Notes: a model not told the origin generated them from the sequence alone. A stretch of DNA of 64,000 bases from Eubacterium sp. (GCA_024681515.1 JAILAR010000106.1:16443-80442); one strand, 5' to 3'; counted from the stretch's first letter, positions 24,948-33,683 are shown. Numbers and translations are program-made.

Positions 24948-25046
24948 CACATGCGGAGCATGTGTCGAAATAGAACTGTGGCCGCCATCGTGCTTGCACG
25001 ATATGGCGGCCACAGTTCTATTTCGGCCATGTGCCTCCGGCACATG
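24948..25046. repeat. Large palindrome flanked by two smaller ones
   Basis: A 21-bp perfect stem (24966-24986 with 25005-25025) continues past a two-base bulge into a further 7-bp stem around TT, giving a cruciform-size palindrome of about 60 bases. On each side is a smaller hairpin with related stem bases: CACATGC-GGA-GCATGTG (24948-24964) and CATGTGCC-TCC-GGCACATG (25028-25046). There is no T-tract at the expected place and no reading frame with coding character. Confidence 0.8.
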
Positions 25047-25051
25047 TATTC

Positions 25052-25200
25052 GCCGAGGGGCGCGACATCGACGCGCCTTTGGCGCGGAGATGTCGCGAAG
25101 CCCAATAGGCCAGGGCATCGACGCGCCTTTGGCGCGGAGATGTCGCGAAGCCCAATAGGCCAGGACATCGACGCGCCTTTGGCGCGTCGATGCCGCGAGC
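25052..25200. repeat. 50-base hairpin repeat, three tandem copies
   Basis: The core ACGCGCCTTTGGCGCG starts at 25071, 25121 and 25171, an exact 50-base period; the third copy diverges at its right end. Each copy folds as GCGACATC-GA-CGCGCC-TTT-GGCGCG-GA-GATGTCGC or a near variant. The linker AAGCCCAATAGGCCAGG is identical between copies. The leading 26 bases (25052-25077) recur unchanged at 31959-31984. Units contain no variable spacers, so this is not a CRISPR array. Confidence 0.85.
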
Positions 25201-25229
25201 GGAGAGTAGTGCAAACCACGAATCCTCCC

Positions 25230-25258
25230 TTGCGAAAAAGGCTCTCTTCGGTTATAAT
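25230..25258 (+). promoter_or_regulatory. dnaX: dnaX operon promoter
   Basis: TTGCGA (4 of 6) and TATAAT (25253-25258) are 17 bases apart. The leader to the dnaX start is about 45 bases and contains AAAGGAAT. Confidence 0.65.
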
Positions 25259-25308
25259 TCTAACTGGGTGTGCTGTAAAAACGTACACTCCTTAGAAAGG
25301 AATAACCT

Positions 25309-27000
25309 ATGGCTTATGTAGCGCTGTACCGGAAATTCCGCCCGGACACTTTTGAAGAAGTGAAAGGGCAGGAACATGTTGTTACAGCTTTAAAAAATCA
25401 GATAAAATATGACCGCATAGGTCACGCCTATTTATTCTGCGGAACCAGAGGAACCGGTAAGACCTCTGTGGCGAAGCTCATGGCAAAAGCAGTCAACTGT
25501 GAACATCCGGTGGACGGCAGCCCCTGCGGAGAGTGTGACAGCTGCAGGCGGATCGCCTCCGGCGCCGCCATGAATGTGGTGGAGATCGATGCGGCTTCCA
25601 ATAACGGCGTGGACAATATCCGTCAGATCAATGAGGGTGTGCAGTATGCCCCGTCCGACGGAAAATACATGGTATATATCATCGACGAGGTGCATATGCT
25701 TTCGGCAGGCGCATTTAATGCCATGCTGAAGACTTTGGAGGAACCCCCGTCCTACGTGATCTTCATTCTGGCTACCACGGAGTCCCACAAGGTTCCGGTA
25801 ACCATCCGTTCCAGGTGCCAGCGATATGATTTCCGAAGGATCGAGTATTCGACCATCGCGGATCGAATGGAGGATCTGATGCAGAGGGAAGAGGTTCCCG
25901 TGACCAGAGACGCGCTCGAGTACATCGCCCGCGCTGCGGACGGCTCCATGCGTGATGCACTCTCAATCCTTGATGAATGCGTGTCCTATCACCTGGGTGC
26001 GGAGCTTACGCTGGATCGTGTGCTTTCCACCATCGGCGCCGTGGATACGGAGCTTTTCGAAAAACTGACGGAGAAGATCGGAGAGGATGATCCCGTGGCT
26101 GTCATGGAACTGATCCATGAGGTAGTATGGAGAGGAACGGACCTGACAAGGTTTGTGGATGATTACGTATGGTTCCTTCGGAACCTGCTCTTTCTTGCCC
26201 TTTCTCCGGGACTCGGAACCCGGCTGGATCTGACGGAAGAAAAAGTGGCACTGCTGACAGAACTGGGAAAGCAGTTTACGCATGATACGCTGCAAAGGCA
26301 GCTTCATGTCATGCAGGATCTGTCACAGGAGATCCGGTACTCCTCGGCAAAACGTGTGACCCTGGAAATGGGCATGATCCGTCTTATGCGTCCGGAAACG
26401 GATGTGGATCTGGAAGGAGTTCTTGCCCGTTTGGACCGGATGGAGCAGCGCGCGGAATCGGCGGAAGCAGAGGTGCTCCGGCTGACGGAACGGATCGATG
26501 CGTTGAAAACAGAGATGGAACGCCGCCCGTTGGGAGCTGTGGCTGTGAGTCCTGACGGTATTTCCGGAGCAGATGCGGGTACGCAGCAGGGCAGGCCGGA
26601 GCTTACGGAAGAAGAATATAAGCAGGCGGTGCGACAGATCTATCCGAAGGCGGATCCGGATGAACTGTGCGAATTGGCGAAAACCTGGCGAAAGAAGATC
26701 CTTCCCAATCTGAAAAATGACAGCTTCCGGGCATTTCTCCAGTTTGCGCAGGTAATACCTGATGTGACGGAACAGGGGGAGGCGGTCGGTTTAAAACTGG
26801 CGTTTGACGGGCTTGCACCGAGCAACCCGAAGGTGACCTTCTTCAAAAAACAGTCCCGGATGGAGGAACTCCGTGAGGAGGTAGAACAGCTGGCCGAGAG
26901 GAGTCTCTCCATTCGACTGGAAGAGTCGGAGGAAGAGATCAAGAAGATGATTGTGCTTGATATGACCAAAATACATTATGATGACATTGAGGAAGAATAA
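25309..27000 (+). CDS. dnaX: DNA polymerase III subunits gamma and tau
   Basis: 563 residues. It is the clamp-loader ATPase of the replicative polymerase. N-terminal MAYVALYRKFRPDTFEEVKGQ, Walker A GTRGTGKT (45-52), the zinc module with C64, C73, C76 and C79, Walker B region IIDEVHML (about 124-131), and the sensor/Arg-finger SRCQRYDFRRI. The C-terminal 200 residues form the tau-like tail. First gene of an operon with ybaB, recR and probably pfkA; this gene order is conserved across Bacillota. Confidence 0.97.
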   Translation: MAYVALYRKFRPDTFEEVKGQEHVVTALKNQIKYDRIGHAYLFCGTRGTGKTSVAKLMAKAVNCEHPVDGSPCGECDSCRRIASGAAMNVVEIDAASNNGVDNIRQINEGVQYAPSDGKYMVYIIDEVHMLSAGAFNAMLKTLEEPPSYVIFILATTESHKVPVTIRSRCQRYDFRRIEYSTIADRMEDLMQREEVPVTRDALEYIARAADGSMRDALSILDECVSYHLGAELTLDRVLSTIGAVDTELFEKLTEKIGEDDPVAVMELIHEVVWRGTDLTRFVDDYVWFLRNLLFLALSPGLGTRLDLTEEKVALLTELGKQFTHDTLQRQLHVMQDLSQEIRYSSAKRVTLEMGMIRLMRPETDVDLEGVLARLDRMEQRAESAEAEVLRLTERIDALKTEMERRPLGAVAVSPDGISGADAGTQQGRPELTEEEYKQAVRQIYPKADPDELCELAKTWRKKILPNLKNDSFRAFLQFAQVIPDVTEQGEAVGLKLAFDGLAPSNPKVTFFKKQSRMEELREEVEQLAERSLSIRLEESEEEIKKMIVLDMTKIHYDDIEEE

Positions 27001-27015
27001 CAAGGAGGACCAGTA

Positions 27016-27360
27016 ATGGCAAAGAGAGGCGGCTTCGGCGGCATGGGTATGATGCCCGGCAACATGAACAACCTGATGAAGCAGGCACAGCGCATGCAGA
27101 AGCAGATGGAAGAGACAAAGGCAGCACTGGAGGAGAAGGAGTACGAAGGTACTGCCGGCGGCGGTGTTGTGAAGGTGAAGATGAACGGTAAGAAGGAGAT
27201 CACGGAGGTGAAGATCTCTGAGGAAGTTGTAGATCCCGAGGATATCGAAATGCTGGAGGATCTGGTGCTGGCGGCGATTAACGAAGTGCTCCGCCTGCAG
27301 ACGGAAGATGAGCAGACCGAGATGGGCAAGATCACCGGTGGAGGAGGTCTTCCGTTCTAA
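27016..27360 (+). CDS. YbaB/EbfC-family nucleoid-associated protein
   Basis: 114 residues; RBS AAGGAGGACC. A Gly/Met-rich start ([30 protein letters not shown]) is followed by the [24 protein letters not shown] core and an acidic helix ([18 protein letters not shown]). Members bind DNA as dimers and are encoded between dnaX and recR in most bacteria. The stop codon TAA is immediately followed by the recR ATG, so translation is likely coupled. Confidence 0.95.
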   Translation: MAKRGGFGGMGMMPGNMNNLMKQAQRMQKQMEETKAALEEKEYEGTAGGGVVKVKMNGKKEITEVKISEEVVDPEDIEMLEDLVLAAINEVLRLQTEDEQTEMGKITGGGGLPF

Positions 27361-27957
27361 ATGGATGTTTATGGAGGAGAAGTAAACCGCCTGATCGAGG
27401 AGTTGTCAAGGCTTCCGGGTATCGGGCCGAAAGGTGCACAGAGACTGGCGTTTTATATCGTCGGAATGTCGGAGGAACGTGTGGAAGCTCTGGCGGAGGC
27501 GATCGCTCAGGCTAAGAAAAAAACGCGGTATTGCAAGCTTTGCTGTAATATGACGGATCAGGATATGTGCCCGATCTGTGCGTCTCCCAACCGGAATCAC
27601 AAACTGATCATGGTGGTGGAGAATCCGCGGGATCTGGCGGCCTACGAGAAGACGGGCAAATACGAGGGTGTGTATCATGTACTGCACGGAACCATTAATC
27701 CGGCGGCAGGGATCGGTCCTCAGGAGATCCGCCTGAAGGAGCTGCTGCTCCGGCTGCATGATGACTGCGATGAACTGATCATCGGAACCAGTCCTACCGT
27801 AGAGGGCGAGGCAACGGCCATGATGATCTCCAAATATGTGAAACCGGCGGGTATCAAATGCACCCGTATCGCCAGTGGTGTTCCGGTGGGAAGTGAACTG
27901 GAGAGCACGGATGAAATGACACTGCTGAAGGCGTTGGAAGGAAGAGTTGAACTATAA
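27361..27957 (+). CDS. recR: Recombination mediator RecR
   Basis: 198 residues, the usual length. Helix-hairpin-helix LSRLPGIGPKGAQRLAFY (16-33), a Cys4 zinc finger at about 58-73 (YCKLCCNMTDQDMCPIC), and a Toprim domain starting IMVVENPRDLAAYEKTGKY. With RecO and RecF it loads RecA at gaps. It begins on the base after the ybaB stop; the ribosome site GGAGGAGG lies inside the end of ybaB. Confidence 0.97.
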   Translation: MDVYGGEVNRLIEELSRLPGIGPKGAQRLAFYIVGMSEERVEALAEAIAQAKKKTRYCKLCCNMTDQDMCPICASPNRNHKLIMVVENPRDLAAYEKTGKYEGVYHVLHGTINPAAGIGPQEIRLKELLLRLHDDCDELIIGTSPTVEGEATAMMISKYVKPAGIKCTRIASGVPVGSELESTDEMTLLKALEGRVEL

Positions 27958-27977
27958 AGAATGAGGAGGGTTACAGA

Positions 27978-29057
27978 ATGAAGAGAATCGGTATGCTGAC
28001 CAGCGGCGGCGACTGTCAGGCGCTGAATGCGACCATGCGCGGCGTGGCAAAGGGACTGGAGAATCTCTTTGGTATCGGCGAGGTTGAGATCTACGGATTT
28101 AAGGACGGTTACAAGGGGCTCATCTACGGAAATTATCAGAAGATGAAACCCATGGATTTCACGGGACTGCTGAACAAGGGCGGTACCATTTTGGGAACCT
28201 CCCGTATGCCGTTCAAGATGATGGATGTTCCGACGGATGACGGCGTGGAGAAGGTTCCGGCCATGATCCAGACCTATAAGAAGCTGGAGCTGGACTGCCT
28301 TGTGGTCCTCGGCGGAAATGGTTCCCAGAAGACCGCGCACCTGCTGTCCCAGAACGGACTGAATGTGGTCGGTCTTCCGAAGACCATCGATAATGATATC
28401 TGGGGAACGGACATTACGTTCGGTTTCCAGAGTGCGGTTGACGTGGCGACCCATGCCATCGACTGCATCTATACGACCGCAGAATCCCATAGCCGTGTAT
28501 TCGTGGTTGAGATCATGGGACACAAGGTTGGCTGGATCACGCTGTACGCAGGTATTGCCGGCGGCGCAGATGTCATCCTGCTTCCGGAGGTTCCGTATGA
28601 CATGAAGAGGGTCTATAAGGCAATCGAGAAGCGGACCAAGCAGGGCAAGCGTTTCACTATCATTTGCGTGGCGGAAGGCGCGATCCCGAAGGAAGTCGCA
28701 AAGCTGCCGAAGAAGGAGCGGAAGGAAGCGATCGCAGCGCTGCAGCATCCGTCCATCGGATATGAGATCGCAGACCAGATCCGTGCAAAGTTCAGTGCGG
28801 ATGTCCGCGTAGCGATCCCGGGACATACACAGCGTGGCGGAAGCCCGGATGCGTATGACCGGTTTATTTCCAGCCGTTTCGGCGCAAAGGCTGCGGAACT
28901 GATCCGTGATAAGGATTTCGGCAAGCTGGTGGTTATGCTGAACGGTCAGGTTGCGGCAATCCCGCTGGAGGAGACGGCAGGAAAGCTGAAGTATGTAGAT
29001 GTGGATAATCAGGCGATCCAGGAAGCGAAGACTCTTGGAATCTGCTTCGGAGACTAA
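27978..29057 (+). CDS. pfkA: 6-phosphofructokinase with atypical donor-site residues
   Basis: 359 residues; RBS GAGGAGG. It phosphorylates fructose 6-phosphate in glycolysis. The N-terminal MLTSGGDCQALNA, PKTIDNDIWGTD (134-145), the substrate-binding VEIMGHKVGW and the PGHTQRGGSP segment identify it. Two donor-site positions are odd. The usual GGDG reads GGNG (N114 in place of the Mg-ATP Asp), and the Gly of PGTIDND is Lys (K135), as in pyrophosphate-dependent enzymes. The following Gly (G115), which is Asp in PPi enzymes, is of the ATP type. Donor specificity is therefore uncertain. Located 20 bases after recR, an unusual partner. Confidence 0.9.
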   Translation: MKRIGMLTSGGDCQALNATMRGVAKGLENLFGIGEVEIYGFKDGYKGLIYGNYQKMKPMDFTGLLNKGGTILGTSRMPFKMMDVPTDDGVEKVPAMIQTYKKLELDCLVVLGGNGSQKTAHLLSQNGLNVVGLPKTIDNDIWGTDITFGFQSAVDVATHAIDCIYTTAESHSRVFVVEIMGHKVGWITLYAGIAGGADVILLPEVPYDMKRVYKAIEKRTKQGKRFTIICVAEGAIPKEVAKLPKKERKEAIAALQHPSIGYEIADQIRAKFSADVRVAIPGHTQRGGSPDAYDRFISSRFGAKAAELIRDKDFGKLVVMLNGQVAAIPLEETAGKLKYVDVDNQAIQEAKTLGICFGD

Positions 29058-29069
29058 TAACAATCATTC

Positions 29070-31694
29070 ATGAAAAATACGTTGTTGAAAATCCTGTTCA
29101 GGGTGGTTCTCTTTTTAGTGGTTTTTACGGGAACCGCCCTGAGCGTAAATGCATGGAGCAACCGGGGGAGTGACCGCGCCTATGTGGAACTTGGCGGTGC
29201 GACTCTTCCGGTTGTTTATACGTGCTACGGCGAGAACCGCCTGACTGCACTCCCGGCATATAAGCAGGAAATGGATCCGTCACTTATGCGTGATTCGATC
29301 CTGCCGGTGGGAGAAGATCGGGAGGTTCATTTTGCTGTGGAGGATCCGCTGGGGACGGTGAGTGAAGTGTCCTATCAGCTGCGTTCTTCCACGGGTGAGA
29401 CCCTGATCGAGGAAGGAAGCGTGTCCATGACTCAGGTTCGGGGCGGACTCACGCATTTTACCGCAAAACTGCGGATGGATATGTCAAAGACACAGTCGTA
29501 CACATTTGTGGTGCTCCTGCCTGATGGGAGTGGTGCTTCGGACGCGGATTCAGATACGGATGCGGAGCAGGAGTCGGGAAAGACCGGCGTGCTGCGGTAT
29601 TACACCCGTATTGTCCGGCTGGAATATGCATATGTGGATGCGTACCTTGCTGAGGCGGAGGCGTTTCATGAGCTGCTTCTTTCCGGGAAGAAGGAAGGGA
29701 CGGAGGATGAGGTTCGTTCCTACATGTCAACGCCTCCGGAGGATTATAACCGCGAGGACCTCGGCTTTGTATCCCTGTTTTCAGGGTACGAAACTCTGAC
29801 CTGGGACGGACTGCAGCCGGAGGTCGTGGGCGATGTGGAAACCGCGCTGACGGAGATCTATTCCGACGGCGGCACGGTGGTTCGTTCCTATATGATCAAC
29901 ACCGTAGAGGAAGATACGCAGGAGATCCGCACCTATCATGTGGAAGAGCATTTCGTGATGGAGTATGTCCCTGAGAAGGGCGCTGCCCGGATCACGGATT
30001 ATTTTCGTAAAATGGACCGGCAGTTCCTGCATCGTCAGTTTGAGCGGAGCGTAAACGGCGTGCGTCTGGGGACGCAGAGTAAGGCGCCGGTTTTTCTGAC
30101 CAGTGAGGATAACCAGCATATGGGCTTTGCCATGCAGGGCTGTGTCTGGTGCTACGATTATAACGCTTCTACGCTGACCCGGATCTATGGACCGGAAGGA
30201 GATCTTTCTCCGTTTACGGAAAAGGAAGATTACAAGATCCTTTTTGTGGACGGAGAAGAAGTGTGGTTTGCGGTGTATGGCCGGATCAGCAGCGGGAAGC
30301 ATGAGGGTGAAAACGGGATCCTGATCCAGCGCTATCGGATCAAAGACCGGCTGGTGGAGGAGAGGGCGTTCATTTCCACAAACCTGTCCTGTGAGTGGAT
30401 GGGGCTGGAGGTTGGCCGGCTGTTATATCTGGATCACGGAACGGAAAAGCTGTATTATCTTCTGAATGGCGCGATCCGGTCGCTTCCCGTTTCTGACGAC
30501 TCTGAGAATGCGGCTTCTGATGGGGAGATCCTGAAGGACGGGCTGTCTGTATCCGCTGTGCTGGTGTCTGACAGCGGAAGTGTGGTGGCATTTCCGGAAG
30601 ATCAGGCGGCAACCGGCGGTTCGGATAAACTGGCGCTTTGGGATCTGGCCGGAGGCACCCGGCATGAGATCACGGAGAGCGGCCGGAAGCTGCAGGGTCT
30701 GTCCTTTATCGGGGAGGATTTTGTGTATGGAGCCGCCAGACCGGAGCATGTAACTCTTGCCGCAGACGGACATCCGGTATTCTATTATTCCGGGATCCGT
30801 ATCGTTAAGCGGGACGGAACAAAGGAAAAGGATTACAGCCCGGCAAATATGGTACTTTCCGAGGTGGTATTCCTGAACAATACCATTTATCTCAGTCGAA
30901 AGCATGTGATTGATGGCGGAGCTCTGGTGGATGGTGCTGCGGATTATATCACATATAAGCTTGTGGATGAGAAAGGACAGACGGTTCTGACGAATTCCGG
31001 AGGTGTGGACGGATATGCGATCATATTCCCGAGTAACCTGTATATGACCTCCGTTCCGGAGATATTGATCGCAAAAGAAGGTACGGAAGCGGGTCTGCAG
31101 CTTAAGGTTAAGGGAAATGCAGATCAGAGTCTTGGTTATCTTTTCCGCGCAGGTGTGCTGATCAAAACCTCGGAATGGGTAGGAACGGCGGTCCGCGAGG
31201 CGGTGGAAAATCGTGGATATGTGGTGCTTGCAGATGGAAGTACGCTGTACCGGCGCAAGACCGGCGCGCCATATCTGACGGTTGCGGACAAGGTGAAATA
31301 TCAGAAGGCAGAAGAGGGCGATGACGGCTATGCTGCATGCCTCGTGATGAGCCTTCAGATGGCCGGCAGTGAAGTGAGCTACGATGAGGCGAAAAGATTC
31401 CTTCAGGAACAGGGCAGAAGCTGGGAAAGGGCGTTTGAGACCCTTGGCAAAGGTTCGGTACGCGGACTGAACCTGACCGGTGCGGACCTGGATACGGCTG
31501 TGCTTTTCCTGGGTGATGGGATACCCTTTGCCACGAAACTGTCCGATCGTTACGTTTATGTTGTGAGCTTTAACCAGGATGCGATCCGATATTATGATCC
31601 GGTGAAAGACACGGAAGTCAGAACGGCAAGAAGCAGTTTCCGAAATGCAGTTTCCGAAGCAGGGGATGAATTTTTCACCTTTGTGAGCGATTAA
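29070..31694 (+). CDS. Large exported protein with beta-propeller-like middle and C39-like C-terminus
   Basis: 874 residues. An N-terminal hydrophobic segment (8-28) is a signal anchor or signal peptide, so the bulk is outside the cytoplasm. Residues 40-300 look like beta-sandwich modules. Residues 330-680 are repeated short strands consistent with a beta-propeller. The last 120 residues (DDGYAACLVMSLQMAG…SYDEAKRFLQEQG…YYDPVKD) follow the papain-like C39 peptidase plan, in which GCGPTS-type Cys and a later His are catalytic. A Cys is present in YAACLVM, but the His position reads YVYVVSF, so activity is doubtful. It starts 12 bases after pfkA with only a distant GGAG. I know no characterised relative. 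Confidence 0.6.
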   Translation: MKNTLLKILFRVVLFLVVFTGTALSVNAWSNRGSDRAYVELGGATLPVVYTCYGENRLTALPAYKQEMDPSLMRDSILPVGEDREVHFAVEDPLGTVSEVSYQLRSSTGETLIEEGSVSMTQVRGGLTHFTAKLRMDMSKTQSYTFVVLLPDGSGASDADSDTDAEQESGKTGVLRYYTRIVRLEYAYVDAYLAEAEAFHELLLSGKKEGTEDEVRSYMSTPPEDYNREDLGFVSLFSGYETLTWDGLQPEVVGDVETALTEIYSDGGTVVRSYMINTVEEDTQEIRTYHVEEHFVMEYVPEKGAARITDYFRKMDRQFLHRQFERSVNGVRLGTQSKAPVFLTSEDNQHMGFAMQGCVWCYDYNASTLTRIYGPEGDLSPFTEKEDYKILFVDGEEVWFAVYGRISSGKHEGENGILIQRYRIKDRLVEERAFISTNLSCEWMGLEVGRLLYLDHGTEKLYYLLNGAIRSLPVSDDSENAASDGEILKDGLSVSAVLVSDSGSVVAFPEDQAATGGSDKLALWDLAGGTRHEITESGRKLQGLSFIGEDFVYGAARPEHVTLAADGHPVFYYSGIRIVKRDGTKEKDYSPANMVLSEVVFLNNTIYLSRKHVIDGGALVDGAADYITYKLVDEKGQTVLTNSGGVDGYAIIFPSNLYMTSVPEILIAKEGTEAGLQLKVKGNADQSLGYLFRAGVLIKTSEWVGTAVREAVENRGYVVLADGSTLYRRKTGAPYLTVADKVKYQKAEEGDDGYAACLVMSLQMAGSEVSYDEAKRFLQEQGRSWERAFETLGKGSVRGLNLTGADLDTAVLFLGDGIPFATKLSDRYVYVVSFNQDAIRYYDPVKDTEVRTARSSFRNAVSEAGDEFFTFVSD

Positions 31695-31864
31695 GGACGC
31701 CGTTTGCAGGACCGGTTTACATTTTTCAGACTTATGTAAAACAAGGCCTGGGGTTTTCACTTTTTCTTCACATTTTATCCCTAACTTCGTCATAATTCTC
31801 TGTTACTATAAAGATGTTCCAAATGAAGGAATCTATACCTTCCCCCACATTTTTTCATACCTTT

Positions 31865-31900
31865 GAACCCGCTGATTGCCCAGCGGGTTCATTTAGTTTT
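31865..31900 (+). terminator. Intrinsic terminator
   Basis: A perfect 10-bp stem with loop ATTGCC, followed by ATTTAGTTTT. It is the first clear stop for the dnaX-recR-pfkA transcript. Confidence 0.7.
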
Positions 31901-31958
31901 GCAAGGCGTATAACATGAGCAATCAGTGGGTTCAAAATTGGAATCAAACCCGTTGATT

Positions 31959-32003
31959 GCCGAGGGGCGCGACATCGACGCGCCGAAGGCGCGGAGATAC
32001 GCG
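31959..32003. repeat. Distant copy of the 50-base hairpin repeat
   Basis: Identical to 25052-25077 over 26 bases (31959-31984). After a three-base difference in the loop, identity continues with GGCGCGGAGAT. The right arm then degenerates (ACGCGG instead of GTCGCG). Confidence 0.85.
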
Positions 32004-32023
32004 GTTATATACAAAAAAACCAG

Positions 32024-32052
32024 ATGAAATCCAACGACGAACATGATATAAT
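32024..32052 (+). promoter_or_regulatory. Promoter for the small gene-lysA operon
   Basis: ATGAAA (4 of 6) with a 17-base spacer to TATAAT (32047-32052), preceded by TGA to form an extended -10. The CGAAGT palindrome lies just downstream in the leader. Confidence 0.6.
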
Positions 32053-32058
32053 TGCGTT

Positions 32059-32088
32059 ACGGAGCGCCTTAGGCACGAAGTACGGAAT
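32059..32088. repeat. Dispersed small palindrome, copy B (CGAAGT family)
   Basis: ACGGAGCGCCTTAGGCACGAAG followed by TACGGAAT. It matches the copy at 325-353 in spacing and in the ACGGAGCGC and CGAAGT/GGAAT blocks. Here it sits in a transcribed leader. Confidence 0.45.
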
Positions 32089-32103
32089 GGGGAGGTATAT
32101 CTT

Positions 32104-32436
32104 ATGAAGTGTCTCGATTTGGTCGACCTTACAAAAGAACTGGCAGAGCGCGCCGGCTGCAGCCTGGACGCGGCAGACAAGTTTGTGAAGATCCAGGATC
32201 TGTATTTTGATAAGGTTGGCGTGAATGTGGATCCGGATGCAGCATCCCTCGCGCCGCCGGAGCCGGCTGTAGTGGATGATGCAGAGATGATCCAATACAT
32301 CGTGGAGAATGCGGGTATGGCAGAATCCTTTGTCAGACGTCTGGCAGATGCGGAACATGCATACATGACGGAAAAAGGATTTATTAATGAACGTGGGGAG
32401 GTCGAACCGTTTGTGAAAGGCAGGAATATCAAGTGA
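32104..32436 (+). CDS. Small acidic protein of unknown function, coupled to lysA
   Basis: 110 residues; GGGGAGG eight bases upstream. I do not recognise a family. The N-terminal half is helical (LVDLTKELAERAGCSLDAADKF), followed by a Pro/Ala-rich turn and a second helical pair (AEMIQYIVENAGMAESFVRRLADAEHAYMTEKG). It has no signal peptide or membrane segment. Its stop overlaps the GTG start of lysA by four bases, so the two are translationally coupled. A role tied to lysine or diaminopimelate synthesis is inferred only from that. Confidence 0.8.
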   Translation: MKCLDLVDLTKELAERAGCSLDAADKFVKIQDLYFDKVGVNVDPDAASLAPPEPAVVDDAEMIQYIVENAGMAESFVRRLADAEHAYMTEKGFINERGEVEPFVKGRNIK

Positions 32437-33683
32437 AAACACCATTTGTAACAAAGACACAGATCGAAGAGATCGCGGCGAAGTATCCCACACCGTTTCA
32501 TATCTACGATGAGAAGGGGATCCGTGAAAATGCAAGAAAGATGCAGAAGGCCTTTGCCTGGAATCCGGGCTTTAAGGAGTATTTCGCGGTAAAGGCAACC
32601 CCGAATCCGACCATCCTGAAGATCCTTCATGAGGAGGGCTGCGGCACGGATTGTTCATCCCTGGCAGAACTGATGATGTCCGAACGCTGCGGCATCGTCG
32701 GAAATGAGATCATGTTCTCTTCCAACGATACGCCGGCGGAGGAATTCGCCTATGCTGCAAAGCTTGGGGCAACCATCAATCTGGACGATATCACACACAT
32801 TTCCCTGCTGGAAGAGACCTGCGGGATCCCGGAGCGGATCTCCTGCCGGTTTAATCCGGGAGGGTTCTTTGAGATCTCCAATGCGATCATGGACAATCCG
32901 GGAGACGCGAAGTACGGCATGACCAAGGATCAGCTGATGGAGGCGTACAGTTATCTGGCAGCGCACGGCGCGAAGGAATTCGGGATCCATGCATTTCTGG
33001 CCAGCAATACCGTGACGAACGATTACTATCCGACACTGGCGGGCATCCTGTTCCGCCTTGTTGTAGAGATCAAGGAAAAGACCGGCGTAGAGCTGTCCTT
33101 CATCAACCTGTCCGGAGGCATCGGAATTCCGTACAAGCCGGATCAGACAGGAAATGACATTGAGGTGATCGGCGAGGGAGTCCGCAAGGTTTATGAGGAG
33201 ATCCTGGTGCCGGCAGGTATGGGCAATATCAGTATTTTCACGGAATCCGGACGCTTCATGCTGGCACCGTACGGACATCTGGTGACGAAGGCGATCCATG
33301 AGAAACACATTTACAAGGAGTATATCGGTGTGGATGCGTGTGCGGCAAACCTCATGCGTCCTGCAATGTACGGTGCGTACCATCACATTACCGTGCTGGG
33401 CAAGGAGAATGCGCCCTGTGATCATACCTACGATGTTACCGGTTCCCTCTGCGAGAACAACGATAAGTTTGCCATCGACCGGCAGCTGCCGAAGATCGAC
33501 ATGGGAGATTATCTGGTGATCCACGATACCGGAGCCCATGGTTTCGCGATGGGTTATAACTATAACGGACGGCTGCGTTCCGCGGAGCTTCTGCTGCGGG
33601 AGGATGGATCGGTCGCATTGATCCGCAGACCGGAGACGGTGGAAGATTATTTCGCAACTCTGGAGGGATTCTGGAACTTGTAA
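32433..33683 (+). CDS. lysA: Diaminopimelate decarboxylase-type PLP enzyme
   Basis: 416 residues from GTG (GTGA overlap with the upstream gene). It is a fold III alanine-racemase-type decarboxylase that makes lysine from meso-diaminopimelate. PLP Lys is K54 in EYFAVKATPN; phosphate-binding Gly loop NLSGGIGIPY; FTESGRFMLAPYG; the C-terminal TGSLCENNDKFA takes the place of the usual GPxCES segment that supplies the partner Cys. The substrate could in principle be another basic amino acid, but length and motifs favour LysA. No lysine riboswitch was seen upstream. Confidence 0.88.
   Translation: MKTPFVTKTQIEEIAAKYPTPFHIYDEKGIRENARKMQKAFAWNPGFKEYFAVKATPNPTILKILHEEGCGTDCSSLAELMMSERCGIVGNEIMFSSNDTPAEEFAYAAKLGATINLDDITHISLLEETCGIPERISCRFNPGGFFEISNAIMDNPGDAKYGMTKDQLMEAYSYLAAHGAKEFGIHAFLASNTVTNDYYPTLAGILFRLVVEIKEKTGVELSFINLSGGIGIPYKPDQTGNDIEVIGEGVRKVYEEILVPAGMGNISIFTESGRFMLAPYGHLVTKAIHEKHIYKEYIGVDACAANLMRPAMYGAYHHITVLGKENAPCDHTYDVTGSLCENNDKFAIDRQLPKIDMGDYLVIHDTGAHGFAMGYNYNGRLRSAELLLREDGSVALIRRPETVEDYFATLEGFWNL

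Larger units (their letters stand above)
31695..32103. other. Gene-free stretch with terminator, repeats and promoter
   Basis: 409 bases without a coding frame. Contents in order: a T-rich segment, the stem GAACCCGCTG-ATTGCC-CAGCGGGTTC (31865-31890), a related inverted pair AATCAGTGGGTT…AACCCGTTGATT (31921-31957) sharing ATTGCC, one copy of the 50-base hairpin repeat (31959-32003), the extended -10 promoter at 32024-32052, and a CGAAGT palindrome (32059-32088) in the leader of the next gene. Confidence 0.7.

Noticed and set aside
25052..25200. CRISPR array
   Set aside because: The units are directly adjacent with identical linkers and no unique spacers, and no cas genes are present.
24801..25295. 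164-codon forward frame before dnaX
   Set aside because: It crosses the small RNA terminator and the hairpin repeats; its repeated peptide simply follows the 50-base DNA repeat.
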